The position numbers were made by a program, and so were the translations under genes. The notes under the pieces are model-generated. The model saw only the letters and a program-made list of their open reading frames with translations, searched no databases and was not told the DNA's origin. Below, in pieces: positions 1 to 5,797 of a stretch of 7,398 nt of DNA (its first letter is position 1; each line of letters starts with the position of its first letter). Source of the DNA: an uncultured Collinsella sp. (GTDB lineage Bacteria > Actinomycetota > Coriobacteriia > Coriobacteriales > Coriobacteriaceae). The DNA lies in assembly GCA_902465425.1 (NCBI GenBank), contig CABQNA010000066.1, positions 1 to 7,398 of the forward strand, written 5' to 3'.

Positions 1-96
1 CCCGCCACAGGCGACGCCATCTTCTGCACCTTCCCCAAGGTCAGCGATGGCGTCGGATACCCCGCCCGCGTCTTTGCGGTCTGCCCCGTGGCATAA
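1..96 (+). CDS. C-terminal end of an unidentified enzyme, possibly cyclase (kynurenine formamidase-like) family
   Basis: An open frame enters from the left edge and stops at TAA 94-96, giving 31 residues. Codon use matches the real genes of the window: G/C-ending codons, no rare codons. The tail contains CTFPKVSDGVGYPARVFAV. This recalls the last strand of the cyclase/kynurenine-formamidase family, where a 'P-K-x-x-x-G-x-G-x-P-x-R' segment precedes a short hydrophobic strand. That family assignment is from memory of the pattern and is tentative, because too little of the protein is present for a firm call. The start and all catalytic residues lie outside the window. The 122 nt to the next gene suggest a transcription-unit boundary. 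Confidence 0.55.
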   Translation, partial: PATGDAIFCTFPKVSDGVGYPARVFAVCPVA

Positions 97-162
97 GCGC
101 ACAGCGCAATAGTTTCTTTTTATAACAGCCGCCCCGCGCACCCACCAATCACCCTGGCAGCA

Positions 163-168
163 TACAAT
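163..168 (+). promoter_or_regulatory. Possible -10 element (TACAAT) for the reductase gene
   Basis: TACAAT lies 51 nt before the ATG at 219. No convincing -35 sits 16-18 bp upstream, so this is a weak call. If it is real, transcription would start at about 175, at the foot of the hairpin 174-196. Similar -10-like hexamers (TACAAT 5243-5248, TACACT 5809-5814) stand before two other genes in this window. Confidence 0.3.
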
Positions 169-173
169 CCATC

Positions 174-199
174 AGGCGCCCCTTACGCGGGCGCCTTTT
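174..199 (+). terminator. Terminator-like hairpin just upstream of the reductase ribosome binding site
   Basis: The stem pairs 174-181 with 189-196: eight bp, seven of them GC, with a 7-nt loop. Four T follow at 196-199 (TTTTATAT). It would end transcription of the gene stopping at 94-96. It ends only 4 nt before the Shine-Dalgarno of the next gene, so that gene must either be transcribed through it or start at its foot. It may therefore act as a leader hairpin or weak attenuator instead of a simple terminator. Confidence 0.55.
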
Positions 200-218
200 A
201 TATGGGGAGATGATTCAC

Positions 219-1133
219 ATGCAGATCAACAAGGTCGCCTTTATCGGCAAGGGCGGCGTCGGCCTGCTCTACGGCAGCATGATCGCCCGGGCGCTCGGCA
301 ACGACGCCGTCGAATACGTCATGGATGATGCCCGTTTTGAGCGTCATGCGAACGACGCGCTCACCGTCAACGGAAAGCCTTGCGATCTCACGTCCGTCCG
401 CGCCAGCGAGGCAACGCCCGCCGATCTGGTCATCCTGACGGTCAAGACCACCGGTCTCGACCAAGCACTCAAGACTATGGAGCGTGTCGTGGGACCCAAC
501 ACGCTCATCGCCTCGCTGTGCAACGGCATTACGAGCGAGCAAAAGATTGCCGAACGCTTTGGCTGGAAGCATATCGTTCTTGGTATCTGCCAGGGCATGG
601 ACGCCGTGTTCCTCAACGGCGCGCTCACCTTTACCAATGCGGGCGAAATCCGCTTTGGCGCGGCGGCCGGCACGGACCCCGCAACCATCACCGCGATCGA
701 CGAGCTCTATACGCGCTGCGGCATCGCCCATACCGTCGAGCGCGATATTGCGCACCGCATGTGGGCCAAACTCATGCTCAACGACGGCATCAACCAGACC
801 TGCATGGCCTACGGCGGGACCTACGGAAGCGCCACGGAGCCGGGCTCCGAGCAACGCCGCTGCTTTGTCTCCGCCATGCGCGAGACGCTTGCGGTTGCCA
901 ACGCCGAGGGCGTTGAGCTGACCGAGGCAGACCTGACGCAAATGGTGCACCTCATCGAGGGAATCGACCCCGCCGGTATGCCCTCGATGGCTCAAGATCG
1001 CATCGCAAGGCGCAAAACCGAGGTTGATGAGTTCGCGGGCACCATTTGCCGCTTGGCCGCCAAACACGATATCCAAGTGCCGCAAAACGATTGGCTCTAT
1101 CGACGCATCCGCGATATCGAGAAAAGTTGGTAG
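219..1133 (+). CDS. Ketopantoate reductase family protein (PanE/ApbA-like, 2-dehydropantoate 2-reductase)
   Basis: This is a 304-residue cytosolic NAD(P)H-dependent dehydrogenase, the usual length of the PanE/ApbA family. PanE reduces 2-dehydropantoate to pantoate for coenzyme A synthesis. The Rossmann motif is at residues 10-15 (GKGGVG). Other family landmarks are CNG at 101-103 (the Asn that binds substrate in E. coli PanE), W182-x-K184-x(3)-N188 with the presumed catalytic lysine, and K266-T-E268 before the last helix. ATG 219 is preferred over ATG 210 because GGGGAGA (204-210) is 8 nt before 219 but abuts 210. No other pantothenate gene is nearby and the family has many paralogues acting on other 2-oxo acids, so the true substrate is uncertain. 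It appears to be a single-gene unit facing a hairpin at 1170-1202. Confidence 0.9.
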   Translation: MQINKVAFIGKGGVGLLYGSMIARALGNDAVEYVMDDARFERHANDALTVNGKPCDLTSVRASEATPADLVILTVKTTGLDQALKTMERVVGPNTLIASLCNGITSEQKIAERFGWKHIVLGICQGMDAVFLNGALTFTNAGEIRFGAAAGTDPATITAIDELYTRCGIAHTVERDIAHRMWAKLMLNDGINQTCMAYGGTYGSATEPGSEQRRCFVSAMRETLAVANAEGVELTEADLTQMVHLIEGIDPAGMPSMAQDRIARRKTEVDEFAGTICRLAAKHDIQVPQNDWLYRRIRDIEKSW

Positions 1134-1169
1134 CGCCGACGCGCCGCATTCAACAGCCTTAACAGCAAA

Positions 1170-1202
1170 GCCGCCGCAAGGGAACCTTTCCCCTGCGGCG
1201 GC
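1170..1202. terminator. Strong hairpin between convergent genes, likely bidirectional terminator
   Basis: Nine perfect GC-rich pairs (1170-1178 with 1194-1202) continue, after an A/C mismatch, into five more (1180-1184 with 1188-1192) and a 3-nt loop. The plus-strand tail is CTTCATCTTC and the minus-strand tail TTTGCTGTT. Both are modestly U-rich and neither is a pure T run. It lies about midway between the stop at 1133 (plus) and the stop at 1243 (minus), as expected of a shared terminator. Confidence 0.6.
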
Positions 1203-1242
1203 CTTCATCTTCGTCTATGACCGGCGGCCGATCTCACAACAG

Positions 1243-1449
1243 TTAGCGTTGCGACCCCGGCACCTCGTCCTCATCGTCGCGGCAAAGAACCACGCCTGCG
1301 CTTCCCAGCAGCGTGGCCGCGATCAGCGCGCCGACCACGATAGGAGCAGCCCCGCATGTCCCCTGCATGCCCGCGACGAGCGCGGCCGTGGGACCAAGGC
1401 AGCCAAGCATCAACGCGACGGCGGCAACGGCAATATCTCGAGCATTCAC
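1243..1449 (-). CDS. Small hypothetical membrane protein, two predicted helices
   Basis: This is a 68-residue protein with an uninterrupted hydrophobic stretch at about residues 6-27, a short hinge with Gly and Cys, and a second at about 34-56. A very acidic tail (DDEDE) follows. The layout suggests a two-pass inner-membrane protein. No family is recognised. It has an uncommon GTG start, supported by GGAGGA (minus strand, about 1459-1464) 9 nt upstream. No in-frame ATG competes. Codon use fits the neighbours. It lies downstream of the secreted-protein gene on the same strand, with 186 nt between them, so it probably has its own promoter. The function is unknown. Confidence 0.6.
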   Translation of the reverse strand: MNARDIAVAAVALMLGCLGPTAALVAGMQGTCGAAPIVVGALIAATLLGSAGVVLCRDDEDEVPGSQR

Positions 1450-1565
1450 AAGACCACTTCCTCCAAGAGAAAGACCTTATTTCTCAAGAACTAGTGTGCC
1501 CCGCATCCATACGCCCAGCGTACCGCCACGGTAAGGGCTCTGTTAACTCAAACGCATACATAGAA

Positions 1566-1611
1566 CGGACGTCCTTACGTTGCCCTAAAGCTCGGTAAAG
1601 ACGCCCGTCCG
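1566..1611 (-). terminator. Possible weak terminator of the secreted-protein gene
   Basis: An imperfect hairpin lies 25 nt after the stop of the minus-strand gene at 1636. Its outer stem is 1566-1571 with 1606-1611 (six bp). Its inner stem is 1572-1578 with 1595-1601 (one mismatch), with a 4-nt bulge. The minus-strand tail (TTCTATG) is poor in T. The call is plausible by position only. The rest of 1450-1635 holds nothing else I can identify. Confidence 0.25.
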
Positions 1612-1635
1612 CCAAATATCCGTGATGCAGAAAAA

Positions 1636-2388
1636 TTACCAACCGGTGTAGTAATCGGTGGTTCCGGCAGCGCAGCCGGAGTCATAGACCTTGCAATCAC
1701 CCTTGGAGCCCGTAAAGGTCGAGCCCTGGGCCATATCGCCCGCGGCAACAACGTAATAGCCGTCGGAATCGCGCCAGAAGCCCTCAGAATCCTGAGTCCA
1801 TTCGCCCGTGCGATAGTGATAAAGCACATTGCTGCTGTAATAGGTCTCGCGGCGCCCGTTGTAGTTATTGACACCCGCAGAGCGCGTCAGGCCCGATCCG
1901 TTCGCGTAGGACGCGGCAGACGCGTAAGACGGAGTGTAACCGGCGTTGTAGTACGAAGCCTGGGCGGCAGCAGCCTCGAGCGCTTCGCGCTTGGCATCCT
2001 CAAGCGCAGTGCGCAGCTCATCGAGCTCGGTCGACTTCGCGTCGACCTCCCCCATCGTCAACAGGCTGCCCGCGCCATCGATACAGCCCTGCAGCACAGC
2101 GCGCTCGTCATCGGTGGCATAGTCACCGTACATGTTCATGATGATCTGAGCACGTATCTCCAGGGAATCGCGCTTGGCCTCCATCGAGGCGTTCCACTCC
2201 TGCATGGAACCATAACCATCGCCGCGATAGTCAACGGGCTGCACCAGCGTCGCCTCGGACGGCGTAGGTCCAACCGTATCGGACAGTGTTGCCGCGTGGG
2301 CATCAGTTGCACCGGCGCCCGCCAAAAGTGCCACGGTCAGAGCGGCGGAAAGGGCGGCGGCTTTCGGTTTTCGTGAATCGATCCTCAT
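1636..2388 (-). CDS. Secreted protein with helical middle and C-terminal 3D/barrel-like domain
   Basis: This is a 250-residue protein. Residues 1-32 form a signal peptide: basic N-terminus, hydrophobic core at about 11-26, and a likely signal peptidase I site after A-H-A at 30-32. Residues about 60-145 are charged and alanine-rich and probably helical or coiled-coil. A Tyr/Ser/Ala-rich linker (146-180) follows. The C-terminal 70 residues carry GYYVVAAGDM, VYDSGCAAG and TDYY. The aspartates D218, D236 and D245 match in order and spacing the three that name the 3D domain, a double-psi barrel of cell-wall lytic enzymes. C232 and C239 could form a disulphide. The start is ATG 2388, with GGAGG at 2400-2404 spaced 11 nt. 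The frame extends upstream to 2694, but that part crosses the metY terminator and is not coding. An envelope or peptidoglycan role is inferred; enzymatic activity is not shown. Confidence 0.8.
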   Translation of the reverse strand: MRIDSRKPKAAALSAALTVALLAGAGATDAHAATLSDTVGPTPSEATLVQPVDYRGDGYGSMQEWNASMEAKRDSLEIRAQIIMNMYGDYATDDERAVLQGCIDGAGSLLTMGEVDAKSTELDELRTALEDAKREALEAAAAQASYYNAGYTPSYASAASYANGSGLTRSAGVNNYNGRRETYYSSNVLYHYRTGEWTQDSEGFWRDSDGYYVVAAGDMAQGSTFTGSKGDCKVYDSGCAAGTTDYYTGW

Positions 2389-2599
2389 GTAGCTGGAAAC
2401 CTCCGTAGTGCGTTTTTGCTGCGTTTGAGCTGCGTGTGATTCAATCGCGCTGCATAGTACCCCGAGCAAATCGCGACCTGCGGTTTTACTCAAAAGGCGC
2501 ACGTCAATTGCGTAAAACTCACATTCTCTCAACAGGAGTTTTCCACAACTCGAATGCATAAAGCGTGTCAAAAACCCTGTTTTTGCGCCCTCTCTATGC
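2389..2599 (-). promoter_or_regulatory. Promoter and leader region of the secreted-protein gene, with phased TGCGT repeats
   Basis: No gene is supported here. On the minus strand TACTAT (2454-2459) is a candidate -10, but its -35 is poor. TGCGT (ACGCA on the transcribed strand) occurs at 2409-2413, 2420-2424 and 2431-2435, exactly 11 bp apart, just upstream of the Shine-Dalgarno at 2400-2404. The A/T-containing stretch 2480-2599 shows no further clear element. Confidence 0.3.
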
Positions 2600-2640
2600 A
2601 AAAAAGGCGCCTGTGCAACCATTGTTCGCACAGGCGCCTT
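2600..2640 (-). terminator. Rho-independent terminator of metY
   Basis: A perfect 13-bp stem (2604-2616 with 2628-2640) has an 11-nt loop. On the minus strand it is followed by six T (complement of A 2600-2605). It lies 60 nt after the metY stop. A second, tail-less 6-bp hairpin (2676-2681 with 2685-2690, 3-nt loop) sits directly after the metY stop and may protect the 3' end. Confidence 0.88.
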
Positions 2641-2700
2641 GAGCAGGCATTTTATGCAGTTATACCTATCGAGTCGCAAGGGGTCCTTGCACAAGTCGCC

Positions 2701-4011
2701 TTACTCGTCCAGCGCGGCGAAGGCCTGCTTCAGATCCCAAATGATATCCTCGGCGTTCTCGGTACCGATGGAAAGACGGATCGTGGAGGGCGTGATGTTC
2801 TGCTCGGCGAGCTCCTCGGCAGAGAGCTGGGAGTGCGTGGTGGTAGCCGGGTGCACGACGAGCGACTTGACGTCGGCCACGTTGGCGAGCAGCGAGAAGA
2901 CCTGCAGATGATCGATGAACTTCCAAGCTGCCTCCTGGCCACCCTTAATCTCAAAGGTAAAGATCGAGGCACCGCCGTTGGGGAAGTACTTCTGATAGAG
3001 CTCGTGATCGGGGTGCTCAGACAGGCTCGGGTGATTCACCTTGGCAACATGGCTGTCACCGGTCAGGAACTCAACGACCTTCTTGGTGTTCTCGACATGA
3101 CGGTCAACGCGCAGCGACAGAGTCTCGGTGCCCTGGAGCAGAATCCAGGCGTTGAACGGGCTGATGCAGGCGCCCTCGTCACGCAGCAAGATAGCGCGGA
3201 CATAGGTCGCGAAGGCGGCGGGACCGGCAGCCTCGGCAAACGAGACGCCGTGGTAGGAGGGGTTGGGCTCAGCGATCTGGGCGTACTTTCCGCTCGCCTT
3301 CCAATCGAAGTTACCACCATCGACGATCACACCGCCCAACGAAGTGCCGTGCCCGCCGATGAACTTGGTTGCGGAGTGGACGACGATGTTGGCACCATGC
3401 TCCAGCGGACGGAACAGATACGGGGTGCCGAAGGTGTTGTCGACGACAACCGGCAGACCGTGCTTCTTGGCGATCTCGGAGATGGCGTCGATGTTGGGGA
3501 TGTCGGAGTTGGGGTTGCCGAGCGTCTCGAGATAGATGACCGTGGTGTTGTCCTTGATGGCGCCCTCGACCTCGTCCAGGTTGTGGGCATCGACGAAGGT
3601 GGCCTCGACGCCAAACTGGGAGAGCGTATGCTCCAGCAGGTTGTAGGAGCCACCGTAGATGGTCTTCTGAGCCACCACGTGGTCGCCGGCCTGAGCAAGA
3701 GCCTGCAGGGTATAGGTGATGGCAGCAGCACCGGAGGCGACGGCGAGACCCGCCACGCCACCCTCGAGTGCGGCGATACGGTCCTCGAAGACGCCCTGGG
3801 TGGAGTTGGTCAGACGGCCGTAGATGTTACCGGCGTCGGCAAGACCAAAGCGGTCGGCGGCGTGCTGGGAGTTACGGAACACATAGCTCGTGGTCTGGTA
3901 GATAGGCACGGCACGGGAGTCGGATGCGGGATCGGCGCTCTCCTGGCCAACGTGCAGCTGCAGGGTATCGAAACCAAAGGTGTGCTCGGGGTTGTTGATG
4001 AACTGGCTCAT
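2701..4011 (-). CDS. metY: O-acetylhomoserine sulfhydrylase (O-acetylhomoserine aminocarboxypropyltransferase)
   Basis: This is a 436-residue cytosolic PLP enzyme of the Cys/Met metabolism fold-type I family, at the usual MetY length. MetY makes homocysteine and acetate from O-acetylhomoserine and sulfide, a direct-sulfhydrylation route to methionine. Visible landmarks are P36-I-Y-Q-T-T-S42 near the N-terminus, IYGRLTN at 63-69 (phosphate-binding Tyr and Arg from the neighbouring subunit), ASG at 92-94, VDNTF at 190-194 (Asp contacting the PLP ring nitrogen) and HSATKFIGGHG at 212-222, with K216 as the Schiff-base lysine. The 'HGTSLGG' that follows and the overall length favour MetY over MetB/MetC. 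The start is ATG 4011, with AAGGAG spaced 6 nt. It is a single-gene unit with a long leader, its own promoter and terminator, divergent from a LysR-type gene. Confidence 0.95.
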   Translation of the reverse strand: MSQFINNPEHTFGFDTLQLHVGQESADPASDSRAVPIYQTTSYVFRNSQHAADRFGLADAGNIYGRLTNSTQGVFEDRIAALEGGVAGLAVASGAAAITYTLQALAQAGDHVVAQKTIYGGSYNLLEHTLSQFGVEATFVDAHNLDEVEGAIKDNTTVIYLETLGNPNSDIPNIDAISEIAKKHGLPVVVDNTFGTPYLFRPLEHGANIVVHSATKFIGGHGTSLGGVIVDGGNFDWKASGKYAQIAEPNPSYHGVSFAEAAGPAAFATYVRAILLRDEGACISPFNAWILLQGTETLSLRVDRHVENTKKVVEFLTGDSHVAKVNHPSLSEHPDHELYQKYFPNGGASIFTFEIKGGQEAAWKFIDHLQVFSLLANVADVKSLVVHPATTTHSQLSAEELAEQNITPSTIRLSIGTENAEDIIWDLKQAFAALDE

Positions 4012-4045
4012 GATGATCTCCTTGATCGAACGAAAGTAAATAAAA

Positions 4046-4140
4046 AGAGAGAAGTAAGTCGCTGTCTCCTGATCACGCCGACGGGCGCAAACAGGAGCCC
4101 GGCATTCGTCTTGGTAAGCAATTCATATGCGGGCCTCCTT
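4046..4140 (-). promoter_or_regulatory. Candidate attenuator with mutually exclusive RNA structures in the metY leader
   Basis: Structure A pairs the leader-peptide binding site region 4130-4139 with 4093-4101 (nine bp, one bulged G). Structure B pairs 4092-4097 with 4066-4071 (six bp) around an inner stem 4084-4087 with 4076-4079, forming a symmetric hairpin. A and B share 4093-4097 and cannot coexist. A weak 5-bp stem C (4065-4069 with 4046-4050) is followed by TTTTT-A-TTT and overlaps B at 4066-4069. C alone is too weak for a convincing terminator. No known riboswitch is recognisable by eye. Confidence 0.4.
4073..4126 (-). CDS. Putative 17-residue leader peptide in the metY 5' leader
   Basis: A short frame reads MNCLPRRMPGSCLRPSA then TGA. 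It is preceded by AAGGAGG (4134-4140) at a 7-nt spacing, the best ribosome binding site in the window. It lies inside the predicted metY transcript and ends 61 nt before the metY ATG. Cysteine codons stand at positions 3 and 12 and a methionine at 8, which would suit sensing of sulfur amino-acid supply. Codons 10-12 contain CTCCT, which can pair with AGGAG in its own Shine-Dalgarno, in a distal segment, or in the metY Shine-Dalgarno. Cysteine-containing leader peptides before sulfur genes are known in other Actinobacteria, but this sequence matches none I remember. Translation is inferred from the binding site and position only. Confidence 0.5.
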   Translation of the reverse strand: MNCLPRRMPGSCLRPSA

Positions 4141-4194
4141 TCGCATCCCAGTTCCGTGGTCGGCTTAATTACCTACCGCCTTTGTGTGTTTTGA

Positions 4195-4223
4195 ATAGTA
4201 CGAGCATTGTTTCGCTCGGTCAA
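4195..4223 (-). promoter_or_regulatory. metY promoter, sigma-70 type
   Basis: On the minus strand the -35 TTGACC (complement of 4218-4223) and the -10 TACTAT (4195-4200) are separated by exactly 17 bp. The predicted start point is about 4188, giving a leader of roughly 177 nt. The spacer contains the dyad CGAGC-N8-GCTCG (4201-4218), which touches both boxes and could be a second operator. Confidence 0.72.
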
Positions 4224-4242
4224 TCACTTAAAAGCGCTAACC

Positions 4243-4265
4243 TGTTATCGGTTTTGTAGATAACA
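4243..4265. promoter_or_regulatory. LysR-type operator (ATC-N9-GAT dyad)
   Basis: TGTTATC (4243-4249) and GATAACA (4259-4265) form a perfect 7-bp inverted repeat with a 9-nt spacer. This contains the classic LysR-family pattern T-N11-A in its ATC-N9-GAT form. The centre, 4254, is about 66 bp upstream of the predicted metY start point, the usual site for LysR-type recognition before activation. It ends 20 bp before the LysR-family start codon, fitting negative autoregulation. Binding by the adjacent gene product is inferred. Confidence 0.68.
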
Positions 4266-4284
4266 CTCGAAGGGACGGGCGCTG

Positions 4285-5223
4285 ATGACCCTCCAGCAGC
4301 TTCGCTTTCTTATCGCCGTGGCAGAATCCGGCTCAATTAACGCCGCAGCACAGCGCCTCTATACCGCACAGTCCAATATCTCCAACGCCGTCAAAAGCCT
4401 GGAGCAGGAGCTCCATCTGGAAATCTTTACGCGCTCCAGCCGCGGCGTCACGCTCACCAACGACGGCACCGAGCTTTTGGGCTATGCGCGTCAAGTCGTA
4501 GAGCAGGCCGATATGCTCGAGGCCCGCTACGAGGACGGCGGCACGCCTCAGGCGCGCCTTGCCATCTCGGCCCAGCATTACGCCTTTTCGGTCGAGGCCT
4601 TCGTCAACGTCGTCGAGCGCTGCCGGGACGACAAGTTCGAGTTCATCATGCGCGAGACCACCACGTCGCAGATCATCGATGACGTCCGCGCGTTTCGCAG
4701 CGACATCGGCATCCTGTATCTGGGCGACTTTAACGATCGTGTCCTACAGAAAGCCTTTACCGATGCCCGAGCAAGCTTCCATCACCTCTTTGATGCAAAG
4801 GTCCACGTGTTCGTAAGTGAGCGCCACCCGCTTGCCCGCCGCCCGCAGCTGTCCCTTGCCGACCTTACGCCCTATACGCGCTACAGCTTTGAGCAGGGAA
4901 CCTCAAACTCCTTCTATTACGCCGAGGAGCCGTTTAGCTACATCCCCTGCGATCGCAACATTCGAGTCTCTGACCGCGGCACGCTCACCAACCTGCTGAT
5001 CACCTCGAACGGCTACACGCTCTCCACCGGCGTGCTCTCAAACGAAATGCAATGGGGCATGGCATCGATTCCGCTGGCAGATGCCCCGACGATGCACGTA
5101 GGCTATATCATGCACGACGATCGCAAGCCCTCTCCCCTGTTGCAGCAATACCTCGACGAGCTCGACCGCATCATCCAAGAAAACCAGCCATCAGAGGACG
5201 GGGTAGATATGGTAGATTGCTAG
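4285..5223 (+). CDS. LysR-family transcriptional regulator, probable regulator of metY
   Basis: This 312-residue protein has the standard LysR-type layout. An N-terminal winged helix-turn-helix at about 1-60 includes SGSINAAAQRLYTAQSNIS and the strand ending in TNDG. A linker helix follows at about 60-90, then an effector-binding domain at about 92-300. The start is ATG 4285, with GAAGGGA (4269-4275) 9 nt upstream. It is transcribed divergently from metY across a 273-bp region holding a perfect ATC-N9-GAT operator. This suggests control of methionine/cysteine sulfur metabolism, as with CysB or MetR, and repression of its own gene. The inducer is unknown: O-acetylserine, O-acetylhomoserine or homocysteine would be natural guesses. 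No terminator is seen after it, so some read-through into rnhA is possible. Confidence 0.92.
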   Translation: MTLQQLRFLIAVAESGSINAAAQRLYTAQSNISNAVKSLEQELHLEIFTRSSRGVTLTNDGTELLGYARQVVEQADMLEARYEDGGTPQARLAISAQHYAFSVEAFVNVVERCRDDKFEFIMRETTTSQIIDDVRAFRSDIGILYLGDFNDRVLQKAFTDARASFHHLFDAKVHVFVSERHPLARRPQLSLADLTPYTRYSFEQGTSNSFYYAEEPFSYIPCDRNIRVSDRGTLTNLLITSNGYTLSTGVLSNEMQWGMASIPLADAPTMHVGYIMHDDRKPSPLLQQYLDELDRIIQENQPSEDGVDMVDC

Positions 5224-5242
5224 CCCTCGGCGAACGCGGCGC

Positions 5243-5248
5243 TACAAT
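5243..5248 (+). promoter_or_regulatory. Possible -10 element (TACAAT) for rnhA
   Basis: TACAAT lies 38 nt before the GTG start. The nearest -35-like hexamer, TTGCTA (5217-5222), overlaps the end of the LysR gene, but a 20-bp spacer is too long for a good promoter. The call is weak. Confidence 0.3.
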
Positions 5249-5286
5249 GGTCACTCACACGAAACGTACCCAACGAAAGGAACCAT

Positions 5287-5772
5287 GTGAAGGTCATCAT
5301 CTATACCGACGGCTCGGCCCGATCAAATCCGGGACGCGGCGGTTACGGCGCCGTGCTCAAATACACCAACCCCGCCGGCAAGACCTTCACCTCCGAGCTT
5401 TCGCGCGGCTACGCCAAGACCACCAACAACCGCATGGAGCTCATGGCGGTCATCGTGGCGCTCGAGGCGCTCAACCGCCCCTGCGACATCGAAGTCCATT
5501 CCGATTCGCAGTACGTCGTCAACGCCTTCAACAAGCACTGGATTGACGGATGGAAAAAACGCGGCTGGAAGACCGCCAACAAGCAGCCTGTCAAGAACCG
5601 CGACCTATGGGAGCGCCTACTCACCGCCAAAAGCAAGCACAAGGTTGAGTTCATCTGGGTTAAGGGTCACGCCGGTCACGAGCTCAACGAGCGCTGCGAT
5701 GAGCTCGCCACCACGGCGGCCGACGGCAGCAACCTCGATATCGACACCGGCTTTAACGAGAGCGACCTGTAA
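5287..5772 (+). CDS. rnhA: Ribonuclease HI
   Basis: This 161-residue protein of the usual bacterial RNase HI length degrades the RNA strand of RNA-DNA hybrids: R-loops, Okazaki primers and misincorporated ribonucleotides. The active site is complete: D8 in YTDGSARSNPG, E51 in NNRMEL, D73 in HSDSQYV and D138 in NERCDELA, with H128 in WVKGHAGH. The basic protrusion (WKKRGWKTANKQPVKNRDLW, about 89-108) that grips the hybrid is present, as in E. coli RNase HI. A short acidic tail ends the protein. The start is GTG at 5287, with AAAGGA (5276-5281) 5 nt upstream. The ATG at 5285 runs straight into TGA and cannot be the start. It is probably a monocistronic housekeeping gene, or partly read from the LysR gene. 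Confidence 0.96.
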   Translation: MKVIIYTDGSARSNPGRGGYGAVLKYTNPAGKTFTSELSRGYAKTTNNRMELMAVIVALEALNRPCDIEVHSDSQYVVNAFNKHWIDGWKKRGWKTANKQPVKNRDLWERLLTAKSKHKVEFIWVKGHAGHELNERCDELATTAADGSNLDIDTGFNESDL

Positions 5773-5797
5773 CGGCGTTTTCACACGCTATTTCCTG

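Noticed and set aside
97..121. Short hairpin plus T-rich tract right after the first stop codon, as a terminator
   Set aside because: The stem is only four bp (GCGC-ACA-GCGC) and the T tract begins several bases later. The hairpin at 174-196 is far better.
198..1208. Long minus-strand open frame (336 residues) opposite the reductase gene
   Set aside because: It is an antisense shadow created by G/C-ending codons of the real gene. It has no family features, and the plus-strand protein has complete PanE-family motifs.
1467..1487. GAGAAA/TTTCTC dyad upstream of the small membrane-protein binding site
   Set aside because: The arms are six bp in low-complexity purine/pyrimidine sequence with a 7-nt loop. 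This is easily chance, and nothing else supports an operator.
1024..1494. Plus-strand frame of 156 residues overlapping the end of the reductase gene
   Set aside because: It overlaps the reductase in another frame, crosses the terminator hairpin and lies antisense to the membrane-protein gene. It has low-complexity Arg/Ala/Ser content.
2389..2694. N-terminal extension of the secreted-protein frame by 102 residues
   Set aside because: It would place a coding region across the 13-bp metY terminator and bury a clear signal peptide inside the protein. ATG 2388 has its own Shine-Dalgarno.
2554..4194. Long plus-strand open frame (546 residues) opposite metY
   Set aside because: The sense strand encodes an unmistakable PLP enzyme with all motifs. 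The plus frame begins just before the metY terminator and ends in its leader. Its Gly/Val/Asp-rich composition is typical of an antisense shadow.
4012..4200. SAM-type (S-box or related) riboswitch in the metY leader
   Set aside because: A riboswitch would be expected before a methionine gene, but I find no recognisable S-box core. The leader is better described by the short frame and its pairings. A covariance-model search would settle this.
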